Positions 9,427-18,138 of a stretch of DNA of 64,000 bases are shown in pieces; positions within the stretch are counted from its first letter, which is position 1, and each line of letters begins with the position of its first letter. Both the position numbers and the translations under genes were made by a program. This stretch comes from Lachnospiraceae bacterium YSB2008 (GTDB lineage: Bacteria; Bacillota; Clostridia; Lachnospirales; Lachnospiraceae), in assembly GCA_000687655.1 (NCBI GenBank), contig JHWR01000004.1, positions 62,001 to 126,000 of the forward strand, read 5' to 3'. Below the pieces are notes generated by a model. It ran no database searches. It saw nothing but the letters and a program-made list of their open reading frames with translations, and was not told the origin of the DNA.

Positions 9427-10591
9427 GTTACTCCTTATAAGAAAACTCCTCAGACTTACATATGATATGCTTTTTACGACTATCATAGTCTGTACTATGT
9501 CGCATGTCATGGATAAGAAATACCCTGACCCGATATGCTTTATCTTACTTTTCCTTTTTAATGTCATTTCTTATATAATAAGAGATCTGTCAGGAAGGAT
9601 GTGGATTTCGGCACTGCTTCATGTTATGTATGTTGTTCTGGGGGTTATTTTTGTTCCCTCTGTCATATGTAAGGTTGCGCTGTCGATAGTTTCCGGGATA
9701 CTTCTGTTTGGAAATGTAATGTATCTCAGTAAGGGTATGAAACTGTCGGAATTCATTGATACTCCATGGGTTCAGGTTTCGGTATGTCTGGTTCTGACAG
9801 CTATTGCTTTTTATGCAAAAGATTTAAAAGCAGTTAATCTTATTTTCATACTTACAGTAGCGATGGTAATCGTATATCTCATTACTCTTTATACGGATGG
9901 TATGAACGGATACCTTTCAAGAACTCAGCATGTTGAAGGACTTCCGATAGAGAGTATAATGAGGACGAATTCCTTGATCGTGGCTGGAACGATAGTTGTA
10001 ATACTACTGATAGTTCTTATGGGAATAGGCCTGGGTGCAGGACAGTTTATGAGTCTTCTGGTCAGGTATACCCTTACAGCAGTTATTGCAATTGTGCTTA
10101 TAGCAATCACGATTCTGCTTCTTCCGCTTATTTATCTTCTGTTTAAGACGGGAAATCTCGGAAGACTGCTCATGCCTATAAATCAGGCTGCAAATGCACT
10201 GACAGAAGAAAACAGAATACTTATGATAATAGAAAGGATACTTGGTATCTTTTTGCTGATACTATTATCGTATCTGGTATTCAAGGGAATCAGAAAACTG
10301 ATAGAGGTTCTTATGATAAAAAGAATGCCGGAAACAGACAGTATCGAATATATAGATAAAAAGACTGCTTCCAATGTTATCGAACGAAAAGGTGCTGACG
10401 GAAGAAATTCGTTAAAAGAAAACAGGATAAGAAGAAAGTACAGAAAAACAGTACTGAAATACAGAAGATACTATCTGCCGGACAGTTTTGCAACAACAGA
10501 GGATATTAAAACCAGACTGGCTGATGAGGCAGGAGCAGATCTGACTCATATAACAGATGAATATGAAAGTGTCAGATACGGAAGATGGTAA
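9416..10591 (+). CDS. Polytopic membrane protein with DUF4129-like C-terminus
   Basis: This 391-residue protein has about eight hydrophobic segments between residues 15 and 295, then a basic cytosolic tail. The tail ends in LTHITDEYESVRYGRW, which resembles the end of DUF4129 (Tyr-Glu-x-x-Arg-Tyr-Gly). In the usual MoxR-DUF58 operon this third gene also carries an extracytoplasmic transglutaminase domain. No Cys-His-Asp transglutaminase region is visible between the membrane segments here, so it may be a reduced form. It overlaps the DUF58 gene by 11 bp. Confidence 0.6.
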   Translation: MEHKLLLIRKLLRLTYDMLFTTIIVCTMSHVMDKKYPDPICFILLFLFNVISYIIRDLSGRMWISALLHVMYVVLGVIFVPSVICKVALSIVSGILLFGNVMYLSKGMKLSEFIDTPWVQVSVCLVLTAIAFYAKDLKAVNLIFILTVAMVIVYLITLYTDGMNGYLSRTQHVEGLPIESIMRTNSLIVAGTIVVILLIVLMGIGLGAGQFMSLLVRYTLTAVIAIVLIAITILLLPLIYLLFKTGNLGRLLMPINQAANALTEENRILMIIERILGIFLLILLSYLVFKGIRKLIEVLMIKRMPETDSIEYIDKKTASNVIERKGADGRNSLKENRIRRKYRKTVLKYRRYYLPDSFATTEDIKTRLADEAGADLTHITDEYESVRYGRW

Positions 10592-10630
10592 GAGTCTGAT
10601 ATGGAAAATGGAATAAGAAAGGATAATACT

Positions 10631-11680
10631 ATGTCAAAGTGGGAAGAGAACATAAGGCTTGTTGAGCCTTATGTGCCGGGCGAACAGCCAAAGGAGAAGA
10701 ATATAATAAAACTGAATACAAATGAGAATCCTTATCCGCCTTCTCCAAAGGTAACAATAGATGCGGTGGATATAAATGAATTCAGAAAATATCCGGATCC
10801 GGCTGCAGCCATACTTGTAAAAGCTTTGGCTGATTATCATAAAGTAAGCGCTGACATGGTGTTTGTCGGGGTTGGTTCCGATGATGTGCTTGCCATGTCG
10901 TTTATGACTTTTTTTAATTCGGATAAACCGGTCCTGTTCCCGGATATTACTTATTCATTTTATCCGGTCTGGGCGGATGAATTCAGAATTCCATTTAAAA
11001 AGGTTCCGCTTGATGCAGACTTCAGAATAAGAAAAGAGGATTATTTTGTACCAAACGGAGGAATAGTATTTCCAAATCCGAATGCACCGACAGCTATCCT
11101 CGAGGACGTCTCATTTATAAAGGATATACTTGATCATAATAAGGATTCAGTAGTCATTATTGATGAAGCATATATAGATTTTGGAGGAGAGAGCGTTCTG
11201 CCGCTTGTAGAGACTTATGATAATCTTCTGGTAACAAGGACCTTCTCAAAATCGAGATCCATGGCAGGGCTTCGTATAGGGTATGCTATAGGTTCTCCTA
11301 AACTCATCAAGTATCTCCAGGATGTAAAATATTCATTTAATTCATATACTATGAATATGCCATCCATTATTCTTGGTTCAAAGTCAGTTGAGGATGATGA
11401 ATACTTTAAAGCTACGATAGATAAGATAATCACTACAAGAGAAAAGTTCGTAGAAGACATGAAGGCTAGAGGATTTAGAGTTCTTCCTTCGTCTGCTAAC
11501 TTTATATTTGCTTCGCATGAAAGTATTCCGGCTGCAGAGATATTCAGAGCAGCGAGAGAGAAGGGGATAATCTTCAGATACTTCAGTCAGGACAGGATAG
11601 ATAATTTCTTAAGGATTACGATCGGAACTGATGAGGAGATGCAGGAGGTTATTGAATTCCTGGATGGTTTTCTGGCATAA
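10631..11680 (+). CDS. hisC: Histidinol-phosphate aminotransferase
   Basis: This 349-residue fold-type I PLP enzyme transfers an amino group between glutamate and imidazole-acetol phosphate in histidine synthesis. NTNENPYPPSP is near the N-terminus, VIIDEAYIDF precedes the PLP site, and the Schiff-base lysine lies in TFSKSRSMAGLRIGY. The ATG used is the one behind AAAGGATAATACT; an in-frame ATG 30 bp upstream has no site. No other his gene is present. An orphan HisC may also serve aromatic amino-acid transamination; that is inference. Confidence 0.93.
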   Translation: MSKWEENIRLVEPYVPGEQPKEKNIIKLNTNENPYPPSPKVTIDAVDINEFRKYPDPAAAILVKALADYHKVSADMVFVGVGSDDVLAMSFMTFFNSDKPVLFPDITYSFYPVWADEFRIPFKKVPLDADFRIRKEDYFVPNGGIVFPNPNAPTAILEDVSFIKDILDHNKDSVVIIDEAYIDFGGESVLPLVETYDNLLVTRTFSKSRSMAGLRIGYAIGSPKLIKYLQDVKYSFNSYTMNMPSIILGSKSVEDDEYFKATIDKIITTREKFVEDMKARGFRVLPSSANFIFASHESIPAAEIFRAAREKGIIFRYFSQDRIDNFLRITIGTDEEMQEVIEFLDGFLA

Positions 11681-11708
11681 AGTGCCATTATTTCCCGCTT
11701 TATTTGCG

Positions 11709-11737
11709 TTGACAAGCCATCACGCGGGGTGTGATAA
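11709..11737 (+). promoter_or_regulatory. Sigma-A promoter for the DUF5688 gene
   Basis: A perfect TTGACA is followed after 17 bp by TGATAA. It lies about 75 bp before the start codon and after the hisC stop. Confidence 0.75.
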
Positions 11738-11813
11738 TTAATCCTGTATTTGCGTATTATTATTCTTTGTTTGTGCTTTGGACATAAGGCTCCTTTCTGC
11801 GGAAAGGAATGAA

Positions 11814-12404
11814 ATGAATGATAAAGGATTATTAATGCCTGTTGCAGTTAATGGCAGCTGGTGCGGTGACGGGATTCTCTGCTTTGAGAAACTCTCAGAT
11901 ATAAGACTTCTTCTGGTGCGCACAGATGAAAATGAAACGAATGGCAGGACTGTAAGAACTCTTCATCCTGTAACGTCAGAAGAAATGAAAGAGATGGGTG
12001 TTGATACAGAGGAGGCTTTCGAGAGAGCAAAGGAAGCATTTCTGAACAGATTTCCTCCGATGATAGAGCCTCTCTACAAGATGCTGGGGCTTACTGATGA
12101 AGATGTAGACTCTCCATTTGTTCCGCCACTTTTCGTACTGTACAATAAAGAACTCTTTTTTGGAGGTACGATGCTATTCATACCGTCTGTTCTGGAAATG
12201 GTCCATGAGTTTGTTGGTAAAGACTTCTATATAATACCGTCAAGTATAAATGAACTGCTTATATTACCGTGTCTTGATTGTGATCCGGAGAGCATACGTG
12301 AACACATTCATTATGTGAATACCACTGTGTGTTCAAAGGAGGAGGTTTTGTCCGAAGAACTATACATTTACAGGAAAGAAGAAGGCAGGGTTCTTGTTGC
12401 CTGA
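11814..12404 (+). CDS. DUF5688 family protein
   Basis: This is a 196-residue soluble protein. The C-terminal half (LFFGGTMLFIPSVLEM, then DFYIIPSSINELLILP, then VNTTVCSKEEVLSEELY) has the features I associate with DUF5688, a family common in Lachnospiraceae and often encoded in defence or regulatory neighbourhoods. No catalytic motif or membrane segment is visible. The start is the ATG after GAAAGGA; an in-frame TTG 36 bp upstream is an alternative. Its own promoter lies upstream, and the next gene has a separate promoter. The function is unknown. Confidence 0.65.
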   Translation: MNDKGLLMPVAVNGSWCGDGILCFEKLSDIRLLLVRTDENETNGRTVRTLHPVTSEEMKEMGVDTEEAFERAKEAFLNRFPPMIEPLYKMLGLTDEDVDSPFVPPLFVLYNKELFFGGTMLFIPSVLEMVHEFVGKDFYIIPSSINELLILPCLDCDPESIREHIHYVNTTVCSKEEVLSEELYIYRKEEGRVLVA

Positions 12405-12430
12405 TAGCTTTACATAAGTAGGAAATACTC

Positions 12431-12459
12431 TTGAAAAACTAAGTGGTTCGTGATATATT
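12431..12459 (+). promoter_or_regulatory. Sigma-A promoter for the cold-shock gene
   Basis: TTGAAA is followed after 17 bp by TATATT, about 45 bp before the start codon. The implied leader is short, unlike the long thermosensing leader of E. coli cspA. Confidence 0.7.
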
Positions 12460-12504
12460 TATCTGTGACAGTATATATTACAAATCATTTTGGAGGACAG
12501 AAAC

Positions 12505-12708
12505 ATGGCTAGAGGATCTGTAAAGTGGTTTAACAACCAGAAGGGTTACGGCTTTATTACCGGAGAGGATGGAAAAGATGTATTCGTTCACTTCTCAGGA
12601 CTGAACATGGAAGGCTTCAAGACACTTGAAGAGAACCAGACAGTAGAATATGACGTAGTCGATGGTGAAAAGGGACCACAGGCAACAAATGTAACAGTTA
12701 TCAAATAA
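12505..12708 (+). CDS. Cold-shock domain protein (Csp family)
   Basis: This 67-residue single-OB-fold protein carries the RNP1 motif KGYGFIT and RNP2 motif VFVHF. These bind single-stranded RNA or DNA and prevent RNA structure. Length and sequence ([11 protein letters not shown]) match the Csp family throughout. The ATG follows GGAGGACAG. It has its own promoter and terminator and is a single-gene unit. Confidence 0.96.
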   Translation: MARGSVKWFNNQKGYGFITGEDGKDVFVHFSGLNMEGFKTLEENQTVEYDVVDGEKGPQATNVTVIK

Positions 12709-12742
12709 TGATCATTATTGGATAAATGCTATAAAAGAAAAC

Positions 12743-12775
12743 AAGGATCGGTAGAAATGCCGGTCCTTATTTTTG
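12743..12775 (+). terminator. Intrinsic terminator after the cold-shock gene
   Basis: AAGGATCGG pairs with CCGGTCCTT (one G-T pair) around an 8-nt loop, followed by ATTTTTG. Confidence 0.85.
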
Positions 12776-12799
12776 ATTGTGAAAGTCCTGTTTCTTATC

Positions 12800-12828
12800 T
12801 TGCACACTAAAGTATTCTTTGCTATAAT
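12800..12828 (+). promoter_or_regulatory. Sigma-A promoter for the SGNH gene pair
   Basis: TTGCAC is followed after 17 bp by a perfect TATAAT. It lies about 30 bp before the first SGNH gene. Confidence 0.75.
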
Positions 12829-12859
12829 CCCTAGGTTAAGAGGTTGGAGGTTGCCTGAC

Positions 12860-13939
12860 ATGAATTATGATGATGATTATGATCTTCAGATAAAAAGAAG
12901 TATGAAACCAGGTAATGAGAAGATTGCCAGGAAGAGAGAGTCTGAAAGAATAAGAGAAGAAAAAAGAGTAGAAAGAGAGATAAGAAGGAAGAAGAGAAAT
13001 AAGGTTACGAAGGGTGCTTATATCTTTTCTACGATTACTATCATTCTCTTTTTCCTTATGCTCGGAGCAGGAGCTTACTTCATATTCTTTACTGACCTTA
13101 CTATATCCTTTGGAGAAACTGAAGCTGCGGAAGATTCAGTCGATGAAGAAGTGGCTGAAAATGAAGAAGAGGAGCAGGATATTTCCAAGAAGTTTACGGA
13201 TATCTTTACAAAGCAGGATGATAAGCCGAAGAAGAAAAAGGGAGTTACCAATTATGTAGAGATTCCTAAGACGGAAGTCAATTCTGATATGTACAGTGAT
13301 CCGGGTAAATATGCTCTCACTACTGAGTATGACTACGTTACGGCAGATGAGGACTATTACAGGGATGCACTCTTTATAGGTGATTCACGTATAGAGAATT
13401 TCAGGATACATGATTATTTTCCGGGAGCTACTTACTATTGTAAAGTCGGTATCGGAATATCTACCATTATGAGCGAACGTATAGCTAAGCTTCCAAATGG
13501 TAATGAAACAACTATCCCTGAGGCTCTTAAGAGCACACAGTTCAAAAAGATATATATTATGGTTGGCGTAAACAATATGGGTGCGCATACAACTGCTGAA
13601 TTCTTTGATGTATATCTGGATATGGTAACTACAATACAGAATCTTCAGCCTGATGCGAAGATATTCATACTCTCTATCATGCATGTTTCTGCAAAGTACA
13701 ATGACCATGACAGAGGACTTACCAATAATACAAATATCAACGACAGAAACGTTGCTATATCAACGCTTGCTGATGGAGAGAATATATTCTATTTCAATCT
13801 TAATCAGCTTATAGTTGAAGATGACGGAGATCTGATGAAGGGATATTCCAACGACGGACTTCATCTCAAGACTGAGTACTATTATCTTTGGGTTGATTAT
13901 ATTAATGAACACGCCCTTCCGGCAGATGACTTTAAATAA
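12860..13939 (+). CDS. Membrane-anchored SGNH/GDSL hydrolase (copy 1)
   Basis: This 359-residue protein has a charged cytosolic N-terminus (about residues 1-52), one membrane segment at roughly 53-78, an acidic/lysine-rich linker and an extracellular SGNH domain. Block I is FIGDSR with Ser176, block III is VGVNNMG, and block V is DGLH with Asp332-His335, so the catalytic residues are present. Relatives act as esterases or acetyltransferase partners on cell-surface sugars. The ATG is preceded by GGAGG at a 9-nt spacing. It is followed 15 bp later by a clear paralogue, so this is a tandem duplication. Confidence 0.8.
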   Translation: MNYDDDYDLQIKRSMKPGNEKIARKRESERIREEKRVEREIRRKKRNKVTKGAYIFSTITIILFFLMLGAGAYFIFFTDLTISFGETEAAEDSVDEEVAENEEEEQDISKKFTDIFTKQDDKPKKKKGVTNYVEIPKTEVNSDMYSDPGKYALTTEYDYVTADEDYYRDALFIGDSRIENFRIHDYFPGATYYCKVGIGISTIMSERIAKLPNGNETTIPEALKSTQFKKIYIMVGVNNMGAHTTAEFFDVYLDMVTTIQNLQPDAKIFILSIMHVSAKYNDHDRGLTNNTNINDRNVAISTLADGENIFYFNLNQLIVEDDGDLMKGYSNDGLHLKTEYYYLWVDYINEHALPADDFK

Positions 13940-13954
13940 AAACCAGGGAAATGT

Positions 13955-15007
13955 ATGAGTAAAAAAGACGATAAAACTAAAAAGAAGCGTAAGTCTCTGA
14001 TGCCGATTTTTGTCGGAATAGGAACCTTCTGTATCATAGTTATTGCGTTCCTGTTTGGTGGTGGTGGAAATGGTGGAATAAAGTACATTATCCAACAGGT
14101 CGGAATAGTAAAAGAATCAGAAGTAGACAGGAACAAGTCCAATATTGAAGAGATACTGGGTTCTGGATTCTTTACTGTTGAGCAGCCGACTACAGAGGCT
14201 ATAGAGGTGAACTCAGATACTGATTCCATGGTTGCAATGGATGATATTGATGAGGATGATGTAGAGGTAGATACAACCGTTGCGTACAATACAAGCAGTG
14301 GGGCAAACATAATCTCAAATGGTACTGCACAGCAGTATGTAACCTATACAAAAGCAAATGTCAATTCCCCTTACTTCAGTGATCCGGGAATGATTCCTCT
14401 TACTACGACCTATGCATATGCAACAGTTGATAATTCATATTTCAATGATGCGCTTTTCATAGGAGATTCCCGTACAGAAGGACTGCGTCTCTACAGTGGT
14501 CTCAGCAACGCTACATTTTACTGTAAGACCGGATTGAACATCTTCAGGCTGTTGTCTGAACCGATAGCAACAAATCTTTCCGGACAGAAGGTTACTGTGG
14601 CTGAGGCTCTTAAGGAAAGACAGTTTGGCAAGATTTATATAATGATCGGAATTAACAATCTTGGTATCAGTACTACAGCGGCACATAAGAATGAATACCA
14701 AAAAATACTGACAACCATCAGAAGCCTTCAGCCAAACGCTATCATTTTCATCGAAGCCAATATCAATATGACCACTGCTTATTCAAGTAAGAGTGATTAT
14801 ATGAATAATCTGAACCTGAATGACAAGAACTGTGCTTCAGCTGCCTTTGCAAATGGAACGGACATCTTTTATCTGGATGTAAATGAAGCACTGACTGATC
14901 CTGACAGAGGACTTAGAGCTGATATTTCAACCGACGGAATACACATGAAAGCTGCTTCTTATTCGCTATGGGTTAACTATCTGAAGACTCATGCGGTGGT
15001 GAGGTAG
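13955..15007 (+). CDS. Membrane-anchored SGNH/GDSL hydrolase (copy 2)
   Basis: This 350-residue paralogue has the same plan: a lysine-rich cytosolic start, a membrane segment near residues 17-30 (IFVGIGTFCIIVIAFLF), a linker and an SGNH domain. FIGDSR with Ser172, IGINNLG and DGIH with Asp327-His330 are retained. The catalytic domains of the two copies align from the shared D-P-G and L-T-T stretch to the last 15 residues. The linkers differ in composition; this one is Thr/Asp-rich, without the lysine cluster. The site GGGAAATGT precedes the ATG. The substrate is unknown but is probably a wall polymer or exopolysaccharide. Confidence 0.8.
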   Translation: MSKKDDKTKKKRKSLMPIFVGIGTFCIIVIAFLFGGGGNGGIKYIIQQVGIVKESEVDRNKSNIEEILGSGFFTVEQPTTEAIEVNSDTDSMVAMDDIDEDDVEVDTTVAYNTSSGANIISNGTAQQYVTYTKANVNSPYFSDPGMIPLTTTYAYATVDNSYFNDALFIGDSRTEGLRLYSGLSNATFYCKTGLNIFRLLSEPIATNLSGQKVTVAEALKERQFGKIYIMIGINNLGISTTAAHKNEYQKILTTIRSLQPNAIIFIEANINMTTAYSSKSDYMNNLNLNDKNCASAAFANGTDIFYLDVNEALTDPDRGLRADISTDGIHMKAASYSLWVNYLKTHAVVR

Positions 15008-15059
15008 CTGAAAAACTGAAAAAGTGTACAAAAAACACACTAAAAAATCGTGCAAATCG

Positions 15060-15088
15060 TTGACAAAACACTGTCTGCCATATAAACT
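15060..15088 (+). promoter_or_regulatory. Likely sigma-A promoter for the TetR-type gene
   Basis: TTGACA is followed after 17 bp by TAAACT, with an overlapping TATAAA two bases earlier. It lies about 70 bp before the start codon. Confidence 0.6.
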
Positions 15089-15158
15089 GATTGTATATCC
15101 CTATTTGTAGTTTGCTTATTGTTTATGCGCTGTCAGAGCGCAGGGAGAGGGGCAGTAT

Positions 15159-15743
15159 ATGATTCAGGAATATATCTCCAGACAGGATATGATAGTGATC
15201 ACTGCCATCGACATAATAAATGACTCGGGACTCTCTGGTCTTACATTCAAGAATCTTGCATATAAGGCCAACATGACAGAGGACCTTCTGTACAAGTATT
15301 ATGGAGATGTCAATGATGTTCTTGTTGATGTCGTAAAGTATTATTTTGAATTCGATGAGAGGCTTTTAAAGACTATCAATTCGAAGGACATGACTTACAT
15401 TGAAAAGATAAATATGTATGTTGAGCAGTTTGCGCAATACTATGACGGATATCCTGCAATATCTGTAATCATGCTTCAGTATGAGGAACTGCTTCATAAC
15501 AGTGCAACAAGAGAGATAGTTACTACCGGAACGACCAGACGTAGAGTTTTTGTTGCGGACATGTTCCAGGGTGCTATAGATAATGGTGAGCTGAATACTG
15601 ATCTTACGGCAGAAGACCTCTGCGAGGTTCTGACGGGACATATGATAATACTCACACTCAACAGAAGATTTATGCCATATACCAAGTCCTACAGTATATG
15701 CCTGAAAGAGTTTACAGAGAAGCTCTTCAGCGTATTAACGTAG
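15159..15743 (+). CDS. TetR/AcrR-family transcriptional regulator
   Basis: This 194-residue protein has an N-terminal helix-turn-helix region at residues 10-55 (GLSGLTFKNLAYKANMTEDLLYKYY). It matches the TetR pattern in which a Tyr-Lys-Tyr-(Y/F) stretch ends the recognition helix. The C-terminal part is all-helical and would bind ligand. The site GGGAGAGGGGCAG precedes the ATG. A receiver gene follows 53 bp later. No operator pair or efflux pump is adjacent, so its target is unclear. Confidence 0.82.
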   Translation: MIQEYISRQDMIVITAIDIINDSGLSGLTFKNLAYKANMTEDLLYKYYGDVNDVLVDVVKYYFEFDERLLKTINSKDMTYIEKINMYVEQFAQYYDGYPAISVIMLQYEELLHNSATREIVTTGTTRRRVFVADMFQGAIDNGELNTDLTAEDLCEVLTGHMIILTLNRRFMPYTKSYSICLKEFTEKLFSVLT

Positions 15744-15796
15744 GGGCCTGTTGTGGTTTCAGGTTGTCAAAAGATTTTCTTTCGGAGGTAACATAG

Positions 15797-16189
15797 ATGA
15801 AGGTTTTAATTGCAGAAGATGATATGGCAAGCGGAAAGTTCTTATCAAAGCTCGTTGCTAAGTATGGTGAAGTCACACTTGCGGGAGACGGCATTGAAGC
15901 GGTTGAGAAGTTTGTAGAAGCGGTTCAGAGCGGTGAGAAGTATGATCTGGTATGCCTGGATATCATGATGCCGAAGATAGATGGATATAAAGCACTTGCT
16001 TCCATCCGTGATGCTGAGAGAAAACTTGGTATTCCGAGAATCTCAAGATGTAAAGTCATGATGGTCAGTGCTCTTGATGAGGATTTCGATGCAACATATG
16101 CAAGTGAAGATTATGATGCATATATGTGCAAGCCTATAGATATTATCAAGTTTGACAGTATGGTAAAGAAGCTGGGACTTGCTGATTAG
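15797..16189 (+). CDS. Single-domain response regulator
   Basis: This 130-residue receiver domain has the acidic pair at residues 7-9 (AEDD), a phospho-acceptor Asp in CLDIMMP and a Lys in CKPID. The insert GIPRISRCK before the fourth strand is longer than in CheY and is typical of stand-alone receivers in clostridia. It has a GGAGG site 8 nt before the ATG. It lies 8 bp before rarA and is probably co-transcribed with it. No partner kinase is adjacent. Confidence 0.88.
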   Translation: MKVLIAEDDMASGKFLSKLVAKYGEVTLAGDGIEAVEKFVEAVQSGEKYDLVCLDIMMPKIDGYKALASIRDAERKLGIPRISRCKVMMVSALDEDFDATYASEDYDAYMCKPIDIIKFDSMVKKLGLAD

Positions 16190-16197
16190 GAATTATT

Positions 16198-17538
16198 ATG
16201 GATCTTTTTGATTATATGCGTGAAGAAATGGACAAAGAGGAAGCGCCTCTCGCGAGGAGGATGCGGCCTGAGAGTCTGGATGAACTAGTGGGACAGGAGC
16301 ATATCCTTGGTAAGGATAAGCTCCTTTACCGCGTTATAAAGGCAGATAAATTATCATCTGTCATTTTTTATGGTCCGCCGGGAACGGGAAAGACCAGTAT
16401 AGCCAGAGTCATTGCCAATACTACCAGTTCAGTATTTAAAGAAATCAATGCGACCACATCCGGCAAGAAGGATATGGAAAGAATTGTTGATGAAGCGAAG
16501 GATACCCGTAAGATGTACGGTCGTAAGACTATACTCTTCGTTGACGAAATTCACAGATTCAACAAAGCGCAGCAGGACTTCCTTCTTCCTTATGTCGAAG
16601 ACGGTACAGTCATACTGATAGGTGCGACGACTGAGAATCCTTATTTCGAGGTAAATGGAGCTCTCATATCAAGGTCATCCGTATTCCAGCTTAAGCCTCT
16701 CAGTAAAGAGAACATCCTTACACTCATTCATAGGGCTGTCTATGATGAGAAGAAGGGCATGGGAGTTTACAATGCGGAGATAACTGATGAGGCGGCAGAG
16801 TTCCTTGCTGATACAGCAGAGGGTGATGCAAGGCATGCTTTAAATGCCATAGAGCTTGCGGTTCTTTCTACCGACAGGGATGAGAAGACAGATAAGATAA
16901 TCATTGATACAGCTGTTGCTGAGGAGTGCCTCGAGAGAAGGAATATTCGATATGATAAAGATGGTGACAATCATTATGATGTCATATCGGCCTTTATAAA
17001 GAGTATGAGAGGATCTGACCCTGATGCGGCTGTATATTATCTTGCCAAGATGCTTTATGGTGGTGAGGACGTAAAGTTCATAGCCAGAAGGATTATGATA
17101 TGTGCATCGGAGGATGTAGGAAATGCTGATCCTATGGCGCTCGTAGTTGCTACAAGTGCCTGTCAGGCAGTTGAGAGAGTAGGTCTTCCGGAATCACAGA
17201 TCATACTTGCTCATGCGGCTACATATGTTGCAACTGCACCAAAGAGTAACAGTGTGGTAAATGCTATATTTGCTGCCAATAAAGCAGTAAGAGAAGTCGG
17301 TGGTGCTGTAGTTCCGCCACATCTCAGGGATGCTCACTACAAGGGCTCAGAAGAACTTGGTCATACCGGCTATAAATATGCTCATGATTTCCCTAACCAT
17401 TACGTGGAACAGCAATACCTTCCTGATGCTGTGAAGGATATGAAGTTCTACGAGCCGGGAGTGCTCGGCCACGAGAAGGATATACGTGAGTATATGGATA
17501 TGATCCATGGTGAAGAAAAATCAAAACAGGATACTTAA
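16198..17538 (+). CDS. rarA: Replication-associated recombination ATPase RarA (MgsA)
   Basis: This 446-residue AAA+ clamp-loader-like ATPase acts at stalled replication forks. Features are PLARRMRPESLDELVGQEH at the N-terminus, Walker A Lys65 (GPPGTGKT), Walker B FVDEIHRF, sensor 1 GATTENPYF, and the C-terminal region with DPDAAVYYLA and RRIMICASEDVGNADP. Length and order match RarA throughout. No gene further along the operon is obviously related. Confidence 0.96.
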   Translation: MDLFDYMREEMDKEEAPLARRMRPESLDELVGQEHILGKDKLLYRVIKADKLSSVIFYGPPGTGKTSIARVIANTTSSVFKEINATTSGKKDMERIVDEAKDTRKMYGRKTILFVDEIHRFNKAQQDFLLPYVEDGTVILIGATTENPYFEVNGALISRSSVFQLKPLSKENILTLIHRAVYDEKKGMGVYNAEITDEAAEFLADTAEGDARHALNAIELAVLSTDRDEKTDKIIIDTAVAEECLERRNIRYDKDGDNHYDVISAFIKSMRGSDPDAAVYYLAKMLYGGEDVKFIARRIMICASEDVGNADPMALVVATSACQAVERVGLPESQIILAHAATYVATAPKSNSVVNAIFAANKAVREVGGAVVPPHLRDAHYKGSEELGHTGYKYAHDFPNHYVEQQYLPDAVKDMKFYEPGVLGHEKDIREYMDMIHGEEKSKQDT

Positions 17539-17564
17539 GCGCATTGCTTTTAAGTGCGGTTTTT
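17533..17564 (+). terminator. Weak terminator-like hairpin after rarA
   Basis: Two competing short stems (ACTTAA with TTAAGT, or CGCA with TGCG) overlap the rarA stop and are followed by GGTTTTTG. The stems are short, so termination would be partial. Confidence 0.35.
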
Positions 17565-17631
17565 GATAGAATATGACAGTGCAGTTTCTATGCACATTAA
17601 ACTAGAATAGTTATTTTGGAGGATATACATA

Positions 17632-18138
17632 ATGGGATTACTTAAAGATTGGCGTGATCATGCATACGGTCTTGATGACAGAACACCGGAAGGAGAGAAG
17701 TTCTGGCTTCATTATTTCGAGGTTGAGAAGGGAATATATAAGATTCTTCTTGCAGATATTTCAGTTGTAATGAAGGGAACTGTAAAGAACCTTGCTGAAA
17801 AGTTCGAGACAGATATAGAGACTATGACAGGTTTCATAGATGGTATCAATGACAGCCTTTCTTCACCTGTTGATATTGATAATATGACAGAGGATACTGA
17901 GGTACAGCTGGCTATCGATCCTGAGAAGCTCTATATGAATATGGTAGGCTGTAATGCTGAGTGGCTTTACAAGCTTCCTGAATGGGATGCAATATTCACT
18001 CAGGAAAAGAGAGATGAGCTCTATAAGTTAGAGAAGAAGTCTCATACAGTAATCAAACCGCCTAAGGTTGGAAGGAATGACCCTTGCCCATGCGGTTCAG
18101 GTAAGAAGTTTAAGAAGTGTTGTGGTGCGAATGCTTAA
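17632..18138 (+). CDS. SEC-C zinc-binding-motif protein
   Basis: This 168-residue protein ends in a SEC-C motif ([16 protein letters not shown]) with Cys152, Cys154, Cys163 and Cys164 as zinc ligands. SEC-C is best known at the end of SecA, where it binds SecB and ribosomes, but it also occurs at the end of many small proteins of unknown role. The N-terminal 130 residues are helical and acidic with no membrane segment. A GGAGGATATACATA site precedes the ATG. It overlaps the helicase start by 8 bp, and a terminator-like hairpin follows the stop. Confidence 0.8.
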   Translation: MGLLKDWRDHAYGLDDRTPEGEKFWLHYFEVEKGIYKILLADISVVMKGTVKNLAEKFETDIETMTGFIDGINDSLSSPVDIDNMTEDTEVQLAIDPEKLYMNMVGCNAEWLYKLPEWDAIFTQEKRDELYKLEKKSHTVIKPPKVGRNDPCPCGSGKKFKKCCGANA

